Translations under genes and position numbers: made by a program
Virus record (IMG/VR): IMGVR_UViG_3300019776_000866
Location: 1 to 21,846 of that record
From: a virus
DNA length: 21,846 bases
Strand: one strand, 5' to 3'
Shown: positions 5,292 through 12,408 of the stretch, piece after piece
How positions within the stretch are numbered: position 1 is the first letter of the stretch
Layout of the letters: each line of letters begins with the position of its first letter
The notes under the pieces: generated by a model
The model's database searches: none
Told to the model about the DNA's origin: nothing
What the model saw: only the letters and a program-made list of their open reading frames with translations

Positions 5292-5380
5292 TGGCGGCCA
5301 AACAGAGACCCAAGAAGCGCCCCCGGCCGTCATGGACGCCCGGGAACCGCCAGTGGGCGGCCATGAAAGGAGGCGACTGA
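5291..5380 (+). CDS. 29-aa basic micropeptide
   Basis: The ATG shares its A with the previous TGA (TGATG), and an in-frame GTG lies one codon earlier (5288). The product is very basic and rich in Pro and Trp (KQRPKKRPRPSW), ending MKGGD. The codons for KGG also supply the AGGAGG ribosome binding site (5369-5374) of the next gene, so the frame could be a translation-coupling leader rather than a functional protein. Confidence 0.45.
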   Translation: MAAKQRPKKRPRPSWTPGNRQWAAMKGGD

Positions 5381-5384
5381 TACC

Positions 5385-5750
5385 ATGCCAGCCCGCCGCA
5401 CAGGCAGACCGGCAAAGCCGGTGTACAGCCCAGAGGAGGTCGCCGACCTCTGTGAGCTGCCTGTCGCCATCGTGCTGCGCCATCTGCGCGCACCGGGCCG
5501 TTCTTTTTTTCCAGGCGCATGGGAGGAGTCAGACGGTCACTGGCGGGTCCCTGAAGATGGCGTGCGCGCCTTCATGGGCCGCCGCATCGAGCGCCACTAC
5601 AGCCTCCAGAGCGTCGCCGAGCTGCTGGAACTCTCCTACGACCACGTCTGGCGCACCGTGAAGGCCCAGCGACTCGCGGTGGAGGTCGCCGGCACGCAGC
5701 GGGTCCCCGAGTCCGCGATCCTCAAACTCATCTCCCGGAAGTTCGCATGA
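5385..5750 (+). CDS. tandem helix-turn-helix DNA-binding protein (121 aa)
   Basis: The start at 5385 follows AGGAGG (5369-5374) by ten bases. Two HTH units of the excisionase/MerR-like kind (helix_turn_helix_17 style) stand in tandem. The first is residues 14-65, with YSPEEVADLCELPVAIVLRHL and a wing ending in RVPEDGVRAFM. The second is residues 72-117, with YSLQSVAELLELSYDHVWRTV and a wing ending in RVPESAILKLI. Each repeat has the sequence order helix, turn, recognition helix, beta wing with a conserved RVP[ED]. Internal duplication is therefore likely. It may be a regulator or a small terminase-like DNA recogniser; the early position favours regulation. Confidence 0.7.
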   Translation: MPARRTGRPAKPVYSPEEVADLCELPVAIVLRHLRAPGRSFFPGAWEESDGHWRVPEDGVRAFMGRRIERHYSLQSVAELLELSYDHVWRTVKAQRLAVEVAGTQRVPESAILKLISRKFA

Positions 5751-6445
5751 GCCGCCGCGCACCAGCCGATTCCCCGCCCCCTCTTTTTTTGCCGAGCAGG
5801 ATCGAAGAGGAACGAAAGGCACGTGGTGCCGAGCTGGATCTGGGCCTGCCGGACATCGCGGAGTCGGAAACCGCAGCGCACAAGCGAGGGCAGTTCACCG
5901 GGGAACATCTCTGGACCCATGACAAGGCCCGCTACGACGCCATCGTGCAGAGCCTCGCGGCCCGGAAGCCCATCCGCTGGATCACCACCACCTACCGGGT
6001 CAGCGCCCACACCGTCTTCGCCATCCGGGATCGCGAGGGTTCGGAGATAGCAACACGGAAGGCCACCCTCGCCAGCCGCATGCTCGACGCGGCGGAACTG
6101 GCAGTGGAGCGGGCGATCGACAAGATCGACGACCTGCCGGCTGACAAGGCTGCCATCACGGCCAGCGTCCTCACGGAGCGAGCCCGGGAACTCCTCGGAG
6201 AGGCCGACAGCATGCGCCATACCCACGTGCACGTCGGCATGACCATGGACCAGTTCGCCGACCTCCTCAGAACCGGTTCTGTCGGCGAGGAAATCTCCGC
6301 TCCGCGGCCCGCCCGCGGCTCCGTCGTCGACATCGATCCGGCACCGGCCGCCGCCCCCGCTCCGGCCCTGAACCCGTCTGCAGTTGATATGGAATCAACC
6401 GCGAAAGGACCGCTTTCCGTTGAATTTCAGCCAGTTAAAAAATGA
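5747..6445 (+). CDS. HTH-domain early protein, possible terminase small subunit or regulator (232 aa)
   Basis: ATGA overlap with the upstream gene; a partial GGAAG precedes the start. Residues 1-55 are an acidic, Pro-rich leader. Residues 63-97 look like a helix-turn-helix (DAIVQSLAARKPIRWITTTYRVSAHTV is split here as helix 64-72, helix 76-83 and recognition helix 86-95). Residues 105-153 are a long helical region with Ala, Glu and Arg that could oligomerise. The C-terminal tail (185-232) is Pro/Ala-rich. An HTH plus helical oligomerisation core also describes many terminase small subunits, and none is evident beside the large subunit. I keep both options; the distance from the large subunit (about 4 kb) is a point against. 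Confidence 0.6.
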   Translation: MSRRAPADSPPPLFLPSRIEEERKARGAELDLGLPDIAESETAAHKRGQFTGEHLWTHDKARYDAIVQSLAARKPIRWITTTYRVSAHTVFAIRDREGSEIATRKATLASRMLDAAELAVERAIDKIDDLPADKAAITASVLTERARELLGEADSMRHTHVHVGMTMDQFADLLRTGSVGEEISAPRPARGSVVDIDPAPAAAPAPALNPSAVDMESTAKGPLSVEFQPVKK

Positions 6446-6636
6446 CCTCGCCGATATCATACCCAGATCCCGCACCCGACAGGGTCGGCCCGGTAAAAAC
6501 CCGACCCGCCGCGCGCGCCTTCCCGGGCGGATTGACCGGGCGCGCAGGCCCGGCCGCGCGCACGGGGGGGGCGGGGGTCGGCCGGCCGGCGGACCTTGTT
6601 CTTAATGTCCGGTCACCAAGCGGGAAATTTTTTGCC
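6446..6636 (+). other. 191-bp GC-rich structured region, probably non-coding
   Basis: The frame stays open from an ATG at 6442, but the encoded 65 residues are almost wholly Pro, Gly, Arg and Ala, unlike a folded protein. The DNA contains inverted repeats: GGGTCGG (6482-6488) with CCGACCC (6501-6507), and GCGCGCC with GGCGCGC around 6511-6544. It also has a run of eight G (6564-6571) and alternating GGCC blocks, followed by an AT-richer stretch just before the next start. It could be a leader with strong RNA structure, a regulatory site, or an accessory replication element. Confidence 0.45.
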
Positions 6637-7032
6637 ATGACTGAACTCGAAATCTCCATCGTCACCGGCATCAGCCGGACGGATCTGGCCCGGTTCCGCC
6701 GGGACCGCCTCGACCCGGGCCTGTATGTGAAAACCAAAGCGGGGATCACATACACGGCCGCCGCCCTCGACCAGCTTGCCGCCAATTTCGGCCTGAAAAA
6801 AATAGAGGCCCCCCCAGCCGCCGGGACCGCCGTGACCCTGACCATCAGGCGACACTGCCTGAACCCGAAGATCCTCGAATGCTCGGACGGCAAGCGCCAC
6901 GACCTCCGTCTGCAGGTGCGCGACAGCAGCGCCTTCCGCCCCGGCCAACTGGTCGAGGCAATCGCCGTCGACGCACTCCACGGCCTTTACGCCCTGAGCG
7001 GCCCCCAACCCCGTCCCCGACACATCGCATGA
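6637..7032 (+). CDS. small winged-helix-like early protein, unknown (131 aa)
   Basis: I prefer the ATG at 6637, where the composition becomes protein-like; an ATG at 6442 overlapping the previous stop would add 65 low-complexity residues. Residues 1-52 look like an HTH with a short wing (TELEISIVTGISRTDLARF, then a Tyr-containing strand and helix ALDQLAANF). Residues 64-120 are beta-rich (KILECSDG, then LRLQVRDSSAFRPGQLVEAIAVD), possibly an OB- or KOW-like small barrel. It sits directly before the exonuclease and replication genes with an ATGA overlap, so a replication or recombination accessory role is plausible but unproven. Confidence 0.65.
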   Translation: MTELEISIVTGISRTDLARFRRDRLDPGLYVKTKAGITYTAAALDQLAANFGLKKIEAPPAAGTAVTLTIRRHCLNPKILECSDGKRHDLRLQVRDSSAFRPGQLVEAIAVDALHGLYALSGPQPRPRHIA

Positions 7033-7622
7033 ACACCCTCAATCTCCTAGCCATCGACCTCGAGACCGGAGGCCTCGACCCGACGGTCCACCCCATCCTG
7101 TCGATTTCCGCCGTCCCCGGGTGGGATGCCAAACCGTTCCACCAGCTCGTGCTCCCTAAGGAGGGGGACTGTCTCAACCCGGAGGCCGTCGCAGTGAACG
7201 GATACGATCGGAACGCTTGGGTCCAGCTCGGCGCGATCCCGATCGAGGAGGCCCTCGAGCGCTTCCGCCTCTGGCTGCTCGAGCGGCCTGCCGATGTCCC
7301 GGTGGCGGTGCCGCTGGCGCACAATGCCGCCTTCGACTCAGCCTTCCTGCTCCGCTACGGAGCCGTCAAGATCCCCGCCCTCAGCAGCCGCTGGGAATGC
7401 AGCAGGGCCGCCCTGCTGGTCGCCCAGCGCGCCGGGTTGGTCCGCAGGGGTGGAAGTAGCCTCGATCACCTGGCTTCGCTGGCAGGCCTCCCTGCGCGCG
7501 GCGCAGTGCACTACGGTCCCGAGGACGCCCGGCTCTGCCTCGACGGCTACCGCTGGCTCCTCCGTAAATTCCGCCCCTCCCTGCTGCGCCGCGTGGCCGC
7601 AGCCATCCTGCCTATCCGATGA
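7029..7622 (+). CDS. DEDDh 3'-5' exonuclease (DnaQ-like)
   Basis: All three exonuclease motifs of the DEDDh/RNase T/DnaQ superfamily are present. Exo I has AIDLETGG with D10 and E12. Exo II has HNAAFDSAFL with D103. Exo III has HYGPEDARL with H161 and D166. These residues bind two metal ions and hydrolyse DNA or RNA from the 3' end. At 197 aa it is a bare exonuclease domain without a polymerase. The start at 7029 forms an ATGA overlap with the previous stop. Its position before the replication protein and helicase suggests proofreading or end-processing during phage replication. Other family members act on RNA, so the substrate is uncertain. Confidence 0.85.
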   Translation: MNTLNLLAIDLETGGLDPTVHPILSISAVPGWDAKPFHQLVLPKEGDCLNPEAVAVNGYDRNAWVQLGAIPIEEALERFRLWLLERPADVPVAVPLAHNAAFDSAFLLRYGAVKIPALSSRWECSRAALLVAQRAGLVRRGGSSLDHLASLAGLPARGAVHYGPEDARLCLDGYRWLLRKFRPSLLRRVAAAILPIR

Positions 7623-8617
7623 GCAACGCCATCCTCACCAGAGCATACCAGAGCACAGTGACGAGCCCGACCGACATGGCAGTGCTGGCCTCCCTCGCCG
7701 ATCAGGCGAACGATGACGGGATCTGCTGGCCATCGGTGGGCAGCCTGAGCCGCCGCACCCGGCTGGGAGAGAGGACGGTCCAGATGTCCCTGCGGCGCCT
7801 CGCCGCCGCCCGCCACATCAGCACCACCGGCTACGTGGCAGGTGGTGCCCCCCGGCAGACTCCCACCTACGTGGTGCATCCGGTTGTTCCTGCCATAGCG
7901 ACGGGTGCAGGAGATGCACCCGTGCAGCACATGCACCCCTCTACGGGTGCACCAGATGCACCCGTGCAGCAGCTGCACCCCTCTACGGGTGCAGGAGATG
8001 CACCCCACGGGTGCACCAGCTGCACCCCACGGGTGCAGGAGCTGCACCCCACGGGTGCAGGAGCTGCACCCGAACCCTCATTGAACCATAAAGAACCCTC
8101 AGAGAACCCTCATGCGGGCACGTGCGCGGACGCGAGCGCCCGCGCACACGCACGCGAGGGAACCTCTGTTCTTCTGGACGTCGATCGTTTGCCAAAAAAA
8201 TCGAAGGGGGGCGCGGGCGCGCCGACGGTCGAGTGGGACGGCGCTGGCTTCCGGGTGCCACCGCTGGTGCTGGCTGAGTGGCGTATGGCCTTTCCCGCCC
8301 TCGACGTGTCCGGTGCCATCCGGGCCGCGGCCGCATGGGTGACCGACAATCCCAGCCGCGCTGGCAAGAAGCAGTGGGCGCGCTTCCTCCTCAACTGGCT
8401 CAAGCGCACCCGGCCCGGCGAGTCTCCGCCGCCGTCAGACGACGCGGATCCGCTGCCGCCGATGGTGACGGGACCTGACGACGGCCCGCCTGGATGGCAG
8501 GCGGCATACGAATCGATGTACGACCACGCCCCGACAGTGCCGTGGTCGAGGCAGATTGCGGACGTCCAGCTCGAATGCCGTCAGTGGCTCAAGAAATCGG
8601 AGAGGGGGGCCGCATGA
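7619..8617 (+). CDS. HTH replication initiator-like protein containing an iteron array (332 aa)
   Basis: The N-terminus (about 18-75) is the winged-helix type (HTH_36-like) found in phage replication initiators: MAVLASLADQANDDG, then WPSVGSLSRRTRLGERTV, then a second helix and a wing. Residues 95-185 are a low-complexity linker rich in Gly, Ala, Pro, Thr and His, encoded by the iteron array at 7903-8071 and the phased repeat after it. The C-terminal domain (about 205-330, with WRMAFPALDVSGAIRAAAAW and FLLNWLKR) resembles helicase-loading C-terminal parts of phage replisome organisers. It lies directly upstream of the DnaB-like helicase with an ATGA overlap. This parallels lambda O, whose gene also holds the origin. 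The role is inferred from domain and context. Confidence 0.8.
   Translation: MSNAILTRAYQSTVTSPTDMAVLASLADQANDDGICWPSVGSLSRRTRLGERTVQMSLRRLAAARHISTTGYVAGGAPRQTPTYVVHPVVPAIATGAGDAPVQHMHPSTGAPDAPVQQLHPSTGAGDAPHGCTSCTPRVQELHPTGAGAAPEPSLNHKEPSENPHAGTCADASARAHAREGTSVLLDVDRLPKKSKGGAGAPTVEWDGAGFRVPPLVLAEWRMAFPALDVSGAIRAAAAWVTDNPSRAGKKQWARFLLNWLKRTRPGESPPPSDDADPLPPMVTGPDDGPPGWQAAYESMYDHAPTVPWSRQIADVQLECRQWLKKSERGAA
7903..8071 (+). repeat. iteron array, candidate replication origin
   Basis: Six 19-bp units of GGGTGCA-N5-TGCACCC start at 7903, 7945, 7987, 8009, 8031 and 8053. Two degenerate units with CCGTGCA as the left half start at 7920 and 7962. In total there are fourteen exact copies of the 7-mer (either orientation) in 169 bp. 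The N5 spacers are only ggaga, ccaga, ccagc or ggagc. The last four full units are 22 bp apart, close to two helical turns, and 22 is not a multiple of three, so the units pass through all three reading frames. The DNA, not the peptide, is therefore what is conserved, as expected for initiator-binding iterons. Confidence 0.85.
8072..8112 (+). repeat. helically phased GAACCCTCA repeats next to iterons
   Basis: GAACCCTCA occurs at 8072, 8093 and 8104, with a variant GAACCATAA at 8083. The four copies are spaced 11, 10 and 11 bp, about one helical turn each, so all face the same side of the DNA. They begin immediately after the last iteron and are less GC-rich than their surroundings. They may be a second protein-binding array or part of the DNA-unwinding element. 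Confidence 0.7.
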
Positions 8618-10347
8618 ACGGGATCAGCGATGCGATGCAGGGTGAGCAGGCCGTGCTGGGTGCGATGCTGCACTCCCCTGACATTGCGCTTCCGGTGGCG
8701 ATTGACCTCCTGACGGCGACGGACTTCGGGTTCCCTCTTCACCAGAAGGCGTTCGAACTGATGCGGACGATGGCGAACGCGGGGCAGCCTGTGGACGCGA
8801 CCACATTGGCGATCAGGATGATGGATGCGCAGCTGCTGGAGGGCCGCGAAGTCGGAGTGGTCACTGATTGGCAGTCGGCCTGCCCCAACCCCGGGAATGT
8901 CAGGGAGTACGCGCGCCTTGTCCGTGGGAAGGCGCGACGGCGGGAGTTTCTCGGCCTGCTCGATGATGCCATCCGCAAAATCGGCGAAGGCGCGGAGACG
9001 GAGGAGGAATTCCGGGCCGTCATGGAGGGCGTGATGGCTGGATCGGAGCGGCTGCAGGCGACAGTGATGCACACCCATCGAGGACTGCGGAGTGGTGGCG
9101 ATGCGCTCGCGGAGGTGGCGACGGCCATGGCGGAGCGATTCCGGCACCGCGGTCAGCCCCTCGGGTTGGCGGTCGGCCTCGCCGACGTCGACCGGGTGGT
9201 CAACGGGTTCCAGAAGCAGGATCTTGTCATCATCGGCGCACGCCCGGCGATGGGGAAAACGAGCCTGGGGGCCGGCATCGCAGAGGGTATTGCCCTGGAC
9301 GCAGCCAACCGACGCAACATCCCCGTCCTGATGGTGACTCTGGAGATGAGCGATGCGCAGATCATGGAGCGCATGATCCTCGGCCGGTGTGAGATCAAGT
9401 ACTCGAAGGCCCGCACTGGAATGTTCAGCGATTGCGAGGGTGCGATCTGGGCAGCGGCACAGGAAGCCCTGTCCGCCCGGGCCGGAAAATCGGGGCAGGA
9501 CATCAAGATGGAAATCTTCGACCTTGCCGTCGAGAAGCTCCAGGCAAAATGGGAGCGCAAGGGCCGGATGGTCCCGGATGCCGCCAATCCGGTGACCAAC
9601 ACCGAGGTCAAGGAAAGCGGTGAGCAGATCCAGATGATGGCCGAGAAGCTCGCCGCCGTTGCCACCGGAATGCTGACGTTCTATGACAGCTACGGAGCGA
9701 CGACGCAGGAACTGAGGACGGTGATTGGTCAATGGGTCCGGAAAATCGGATGGACGGCAGATGCCGGAGACCTGTGCCCACCGGTAGTGATCATCGATTA
9801 CATCCAGCTCATCAAGCCGAGCGAGAAGGCGAACCAGCGGGAGAAACGGATGGCGATCGAGGAGGCCTGCGCAGTACTGAAGGGACTGGCCAAGAGGCAC
9901 AACATCGTCATCGTCGGCCTCGCCCAGGTGGGGCGATCGGCCGCGGACAACCCGGGCCAGAAGCCTGCGATGAAAGACTTCAAGGAATCCGGCGCGATCG
10001 AGGAGTACGCCGACGTCCTCATGTCTCTGCACCGCGACCCGTACTACAAAAAATGGGAGAAGCTGGGGGACGAGGCAAAGGAGGCGTGGGAGAAGCGCGC
10101 CGGATTCCGGAATCGAGAGCCAGCGCATGAGCAGCTCGGCGAGCCGGAGTGGGACGGCCAGTCCTACTACGAGGCCCAGGCCACGCTGGAGATCCTCAAG
10201 GGGCGGAATGTGCCGACCGTCGAGATCCCCATCCTGTTCCACGGGAAGCACATGAGGTTCAGCTCACTCACCCCTGCACTCTACTCCAACAATCCCGACA
10301 AACGGCAGAAGCCGCAACAAACCGAAGAACAAAACCTCGACTTCTAA
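8614..10347 (+). CDS. dnaB-like: replicative DNA helicase, DnaB family
   Basis: A RecA-fold hexameric helicase that unwinds DNA 5' to 3' at the fork. The N-terminal helical domain (about 1-110, starting near EQAVLGAMLHSPD) is typical of DnaB. Walker A is GARPAMGKTS (208-217), the Walker B/H2 segment is DYIQLI (395-400), and the DnaB motifs QVGRSAA, KDFKESGAIEEYADVLM and HRDPYY follow. At 577 aa it is about 100 residues longer than usual. Much of the excess lies between Walker A and B (about 425-480 nt beyond the motif, roughly residues 275-355), where a Lys/Glu/Ala-rich insertion occurs. The start overlaps the upstream stop (ATGA) and has GGAGAGGGGG before it. Partner of the replication protein upstream. 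Confidence 0.95.
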   Translation: MNGISDAMQGEQAVLGAMLHSPDIALPVAIDLLTATDFGFPLHQKAFELMRTMANAGQPVDATTLAIRMMDAQLLEGREVGVVTDWQSACPNPGNVREYARLVRGKARRREFLGLLDDAIRKIGEGAETEEEFRAVMEGVMAGSERLQATVMHTHRGLRSGGDALAEVATAMAERFRHRGQPLGLAVGLADVDRVVNGFQKQDLVIIGARPAMGKTSLGAGIAEGIALDAANRRNIPVLMVTLEMSDAQIMERMILGRCEIKYSKARTGMFSDCEGAIWAAAQEALSARAGKSGQDIKMEIFDLAVEKLQAKWERKGRMVPDAANPVTNTEVKESGEQIQMMAEKLAAVATGMLTFYDSYGATTQELRTVIGQWVRKIGWTADAGDLCPPVVIIDYIQLIKPSEKANQREKRMAIEEACAVLKGLAKRHNIVIVGLAQVGRSAADNPGQKPAMKDFKESGAIEEYADVLMSLHRDPYYKKWEKLGDEAKEAWEKRAGFRNREPAHEQLGEPEWDGQSYYEAQATLEILKGRNVPTVEIPILFHGKHMRFSSLTPALYSNNPDKRQKPQQTEEQNLDF

Positions 10348-10352
10348 ACCCC

Positions 10353-10646
10353 ATGGCCCATATCAAAAAAATCCTGAAGATGCAGGTCGGTGAATACACC
10401 GATCAGACCGGAAAGACCTCGCCGGAGATGCGCGAGATAGGCGTTGTCATCGAGCACGAGAGGAATGGCGACACCTGGCTCACGCTCAAACTCCACGCCG
10501 ACATTCTGAATCCGGTGCTGTTCCAGATGGTGAGGCCGTTCTCTCCTAAAGGATCAAGCGGCGTCACCGTGAAGCTTTACGATCTGGCGCGCCGCAAGGC
10601 CGCGCCGGACGACGATGGAGACATGGAGACGGAGAAACCATTCTGA
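10353..10646 (+). CDS. small beta-rich protein with SSB-like acidic tail (97 aa)
   Basis: Starts 5 nt after the helicase stop without an SD. The body (1-80) alternates beta strands and turns (IKKILKMQVGEY, REIGVVIEHE, TWLTLKLHADIL, GVTVKLYDLARR), which could fit a small OB-like barrel. The C-terminus, DDDGD followed by METEKPF, is acidic and ends in Pro-Phe, like the DDDIPF tip of bacterial SSB that recruits partner enzymes. Next to a helicase, a single-stranded-DNA-binding or helicase-accessory role is attractive, but no SSB family is clearly recognised and the domain is shorter than normal SSB. Such small phage proteins are widespread and mostly uncharacterised. Confidence 0.65.
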   Translation: MAHIKKILKMQVGEYTDQTGKTSPEMREIGVVIEHERNGDTWLTLKLHADILNPVLFQMVRPFSPKGSSGVTVKLYDLARRKAAPDDDGDMETEKPF

Positions 10647-10648
10647 TC

Positions 10649-12403
10649 ATGGACCGCGCCGCTCTCGTTGCTGCACTGTCCGACGGCCGTCTGCCGCAGA
10701 CAGAACACCCGGTAGTGCCACTGCTCACGGTGGATCGACTGCGGTCGATGCCTGTCGAGCAGGCATTCCAGCTCTGGCAGAAGCGAGAGGAAGTGATCGC
10801 GGCGGAGGCGCGCGATCCGCTCCGCTACGGTCACCGGCCCCGAATGTGGCGGACGGCCGATGCCGTCATCGCCGAAATGCGTCAGCGCTCGCCGCGTCTG
10901 GTGCTGGAGCTGCTGGCACTCGGCGGCAACCGCGCGGGAAAGACGGAGTGGGCAGCCCGCTCAGTCTGCGACATCCTCACCAATCGTCCGAAATCGGTGG
11001 TGTGGTGCCTGCACGCCAAGGAGGACAGCAGCCGAGCAATCCAGCAGGCACGGATCTTCAAGTACCTGCCGGCCGAGTGGCGGCCCGCGTCCGGGAAACT
11101 GAAGAAGAGCCGCACGGTAAAGCTCAACTACAGCGAGGCTGGTGGATTCACCGAGAACATGTTTGCCCTTCCGAACGGGTCGAAGTGCTACTTCAAATTC
11201 TACAGTCAGGATGTGCGCACCGTGGAAGGGGACGAACTCGACGTTGTCTGGAGCGACGAGCTGGTGCCACTGGACTGGGTTGAGGCCATGAAGCGCCGAC
11301 TCGCGTCCCGGGCCGGCTTGCATCTCATCACCTTCACCCCCATCGAAGGCTACAGCCCCACGGTCAGCTACTTCCTGAATGGAGCGGTCGCCACCGAAGA
11401 GGCCCCGGCTGAGCTGCTGCCGATCGCTGGACCCGGCGGCACGATCGCCGGCCATGAGATGGTGCCGCTTGTCCAGAGGTGCCGCGAAGCAACCAAGTCC
11501 GTGGTCTACTTCCACACGAAGGACAACCCCTATGGACAGGCGTACGAGACCCTCGCCGCGATGGCGAAGAACGCCGGTCGCAACGAGATCAAGGCCAAGC
11601 TCTACGGCATCCCCACCAAGGTTCGCGGTGCCAAGTTCCCCAGCTTCCGGCCCTCCCTCGGGGTGCACCTCTGCCGAAGGGATGACCTCCGCCACCTCTG
11701 CCCCCGTGGCACCGACTACCACGTCGTCGACCCATGCAGCGGCCGGAACTTCTACATGCTGTGGGCGCGGGCCTGCGGGAATCGCATCTACATCCTTTCG
11801 GAGTGGCCAATGCCGTCAGAGTACATCCAAGGGATAGGGCTTCCGGGCCACTGGGCGGAGCTGAGTCAGGATGGCAAGAAGCTCGACGGCCAGCGGGGCG
11901 AGGCACAGCAGCCTTTTGGATTCGGGATCCGCAGGTACATCGAAGAGTTCGAGCGCAAAGAACGCTGGTTGGCCCGCGACGTCCTCGAAATGCCTGATGA
12001 CTCAACGCTCGATCCGGAGCGCATCATGGACAGCCGGTTTGGTGCGTCGCCCACTCAGACCAAGGAAGGCCGAACCACGCTCATCGATGAGTTCTCCGAC
12101 GAGGGAGTCGACTTCGAACCCGCCTCCGGAGAGCATCAGGATGAAGGCTGGCAGCTCATCCACGACGCGCTGGCCTACAACGAGGCCGAACCGGTCAGCA
12201 GCCTCAACGCACCAACGCTGGTGATCTGCGAAGACTGCGAGAACCTGATCTTCGCGCTCACCCACTTCACCGGCGCAGATGGGGCGCACGGGGCATGCAA
12301 GGACCCTATCGACGTGCTGCGCTACCTGCTCCTTGCCAAGCCGGTCGACGCCAACAGCGCCGACTACCGCCAGCCCCGGCGGCCCAAGGGAAGACTCTAC
12401 TGA
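10649..12403 (+). CDS. terL: terminase large subunit (packaging ATPase and nuclease)
   Basis: It powers DNA translocation into the procapsid and cuts the concatemer. The ATPase domain has Walker A GGNRAGKTEW (92-101) and Walker B with DVVWSDE (198-204; D203 and E204 as the acidic pair). The C-terminal RNase H-like nuclease begins at DYHVVDPCSG (356-365), with D361 the likely first metal ligand. Further acidic candidates are D461 in IMDSRFGA and D555 in KDPIDVLRYL. The length of 584 aa is normal for the T4 gp17-like/Terminase_6 class. It starts 2 nt after the previous stop with no SD. No obvious small subunit is adjacent; the gene that follows is only 65 codons long. Confidence 0.92.
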   Translation: MDRAALVAALSDGRLPQTEHPVVPLLTVDRLRSMPVEQAFQLWQKREEVIAAEARDPLRYGHRPRMWRTADAVIAEMRQRSPRLVLELLALGGNRAGKTEWAARSVCDILTNRPKSVVWCLHAKEDSSRAIQQARIFKYLPAEWRPASGKLKKSRTVKLNYSEAGGFTENMFALPNGSKCYFKFYSQDVRTVEGDELDVVWSDELVPLDWVEAMKRRLASRAGLHLITFTPIEGYSPTVSYFLNGAVATEEAPAELLPIAGPGGTIAGHEMVPLVQRCREATKSVVYFHTKDNPYGQAYETLAAMAKNAGRNEIKAKLYGIPTKVRGAKFPSFRPSLGVHLCRRDDLRHLCPRGTDYHVVDPCSGRNFYMLWARACGNRIYILSEWPMPSEYIQGIGLPGHWAELSQDGKKLDGQRGEAQQPFGFGIRRYIEEFERKERWLARDVLEMPDDSTLDPERIMDSRFGASPTQTKEGRTTLIDEFSDEGVDFEPASGEHQDEGWQLIHDALAYNEAEPVSSLNAPTLVICEDCENLIFALTHFTGADGAHGACKDPIDVLRYLLLAKPVDANSADYRQPRRPKGRLY

Positions 12404-12408
12404 TCGCC

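Noticed and set aside
7547-8061. Minus-strand Cys/His-rich frames around the iteron array (many GCxxC-like repeats)
   Set aside because: The apparent zinc-binding repeats are only translations of the GGGTGCA/TGCACCC DNA repeats in the wrong strand; the HTH replication protein on the plus strand explains the region.
7903-8112. CRISPR array
   Set aside because: The repeats are 19-bp palindromic units with 3-bp or longer related gaps, not 25-40 bp direct repeats separated by unique spacers, and no cas gene is nearby.
8581-10251. 556-codon minus-strand frame opposite the helicase gene
   Set aside because: It is antisense to a gene with complete DnaB motifs; long antisense frames are common in GC-rich DNA.
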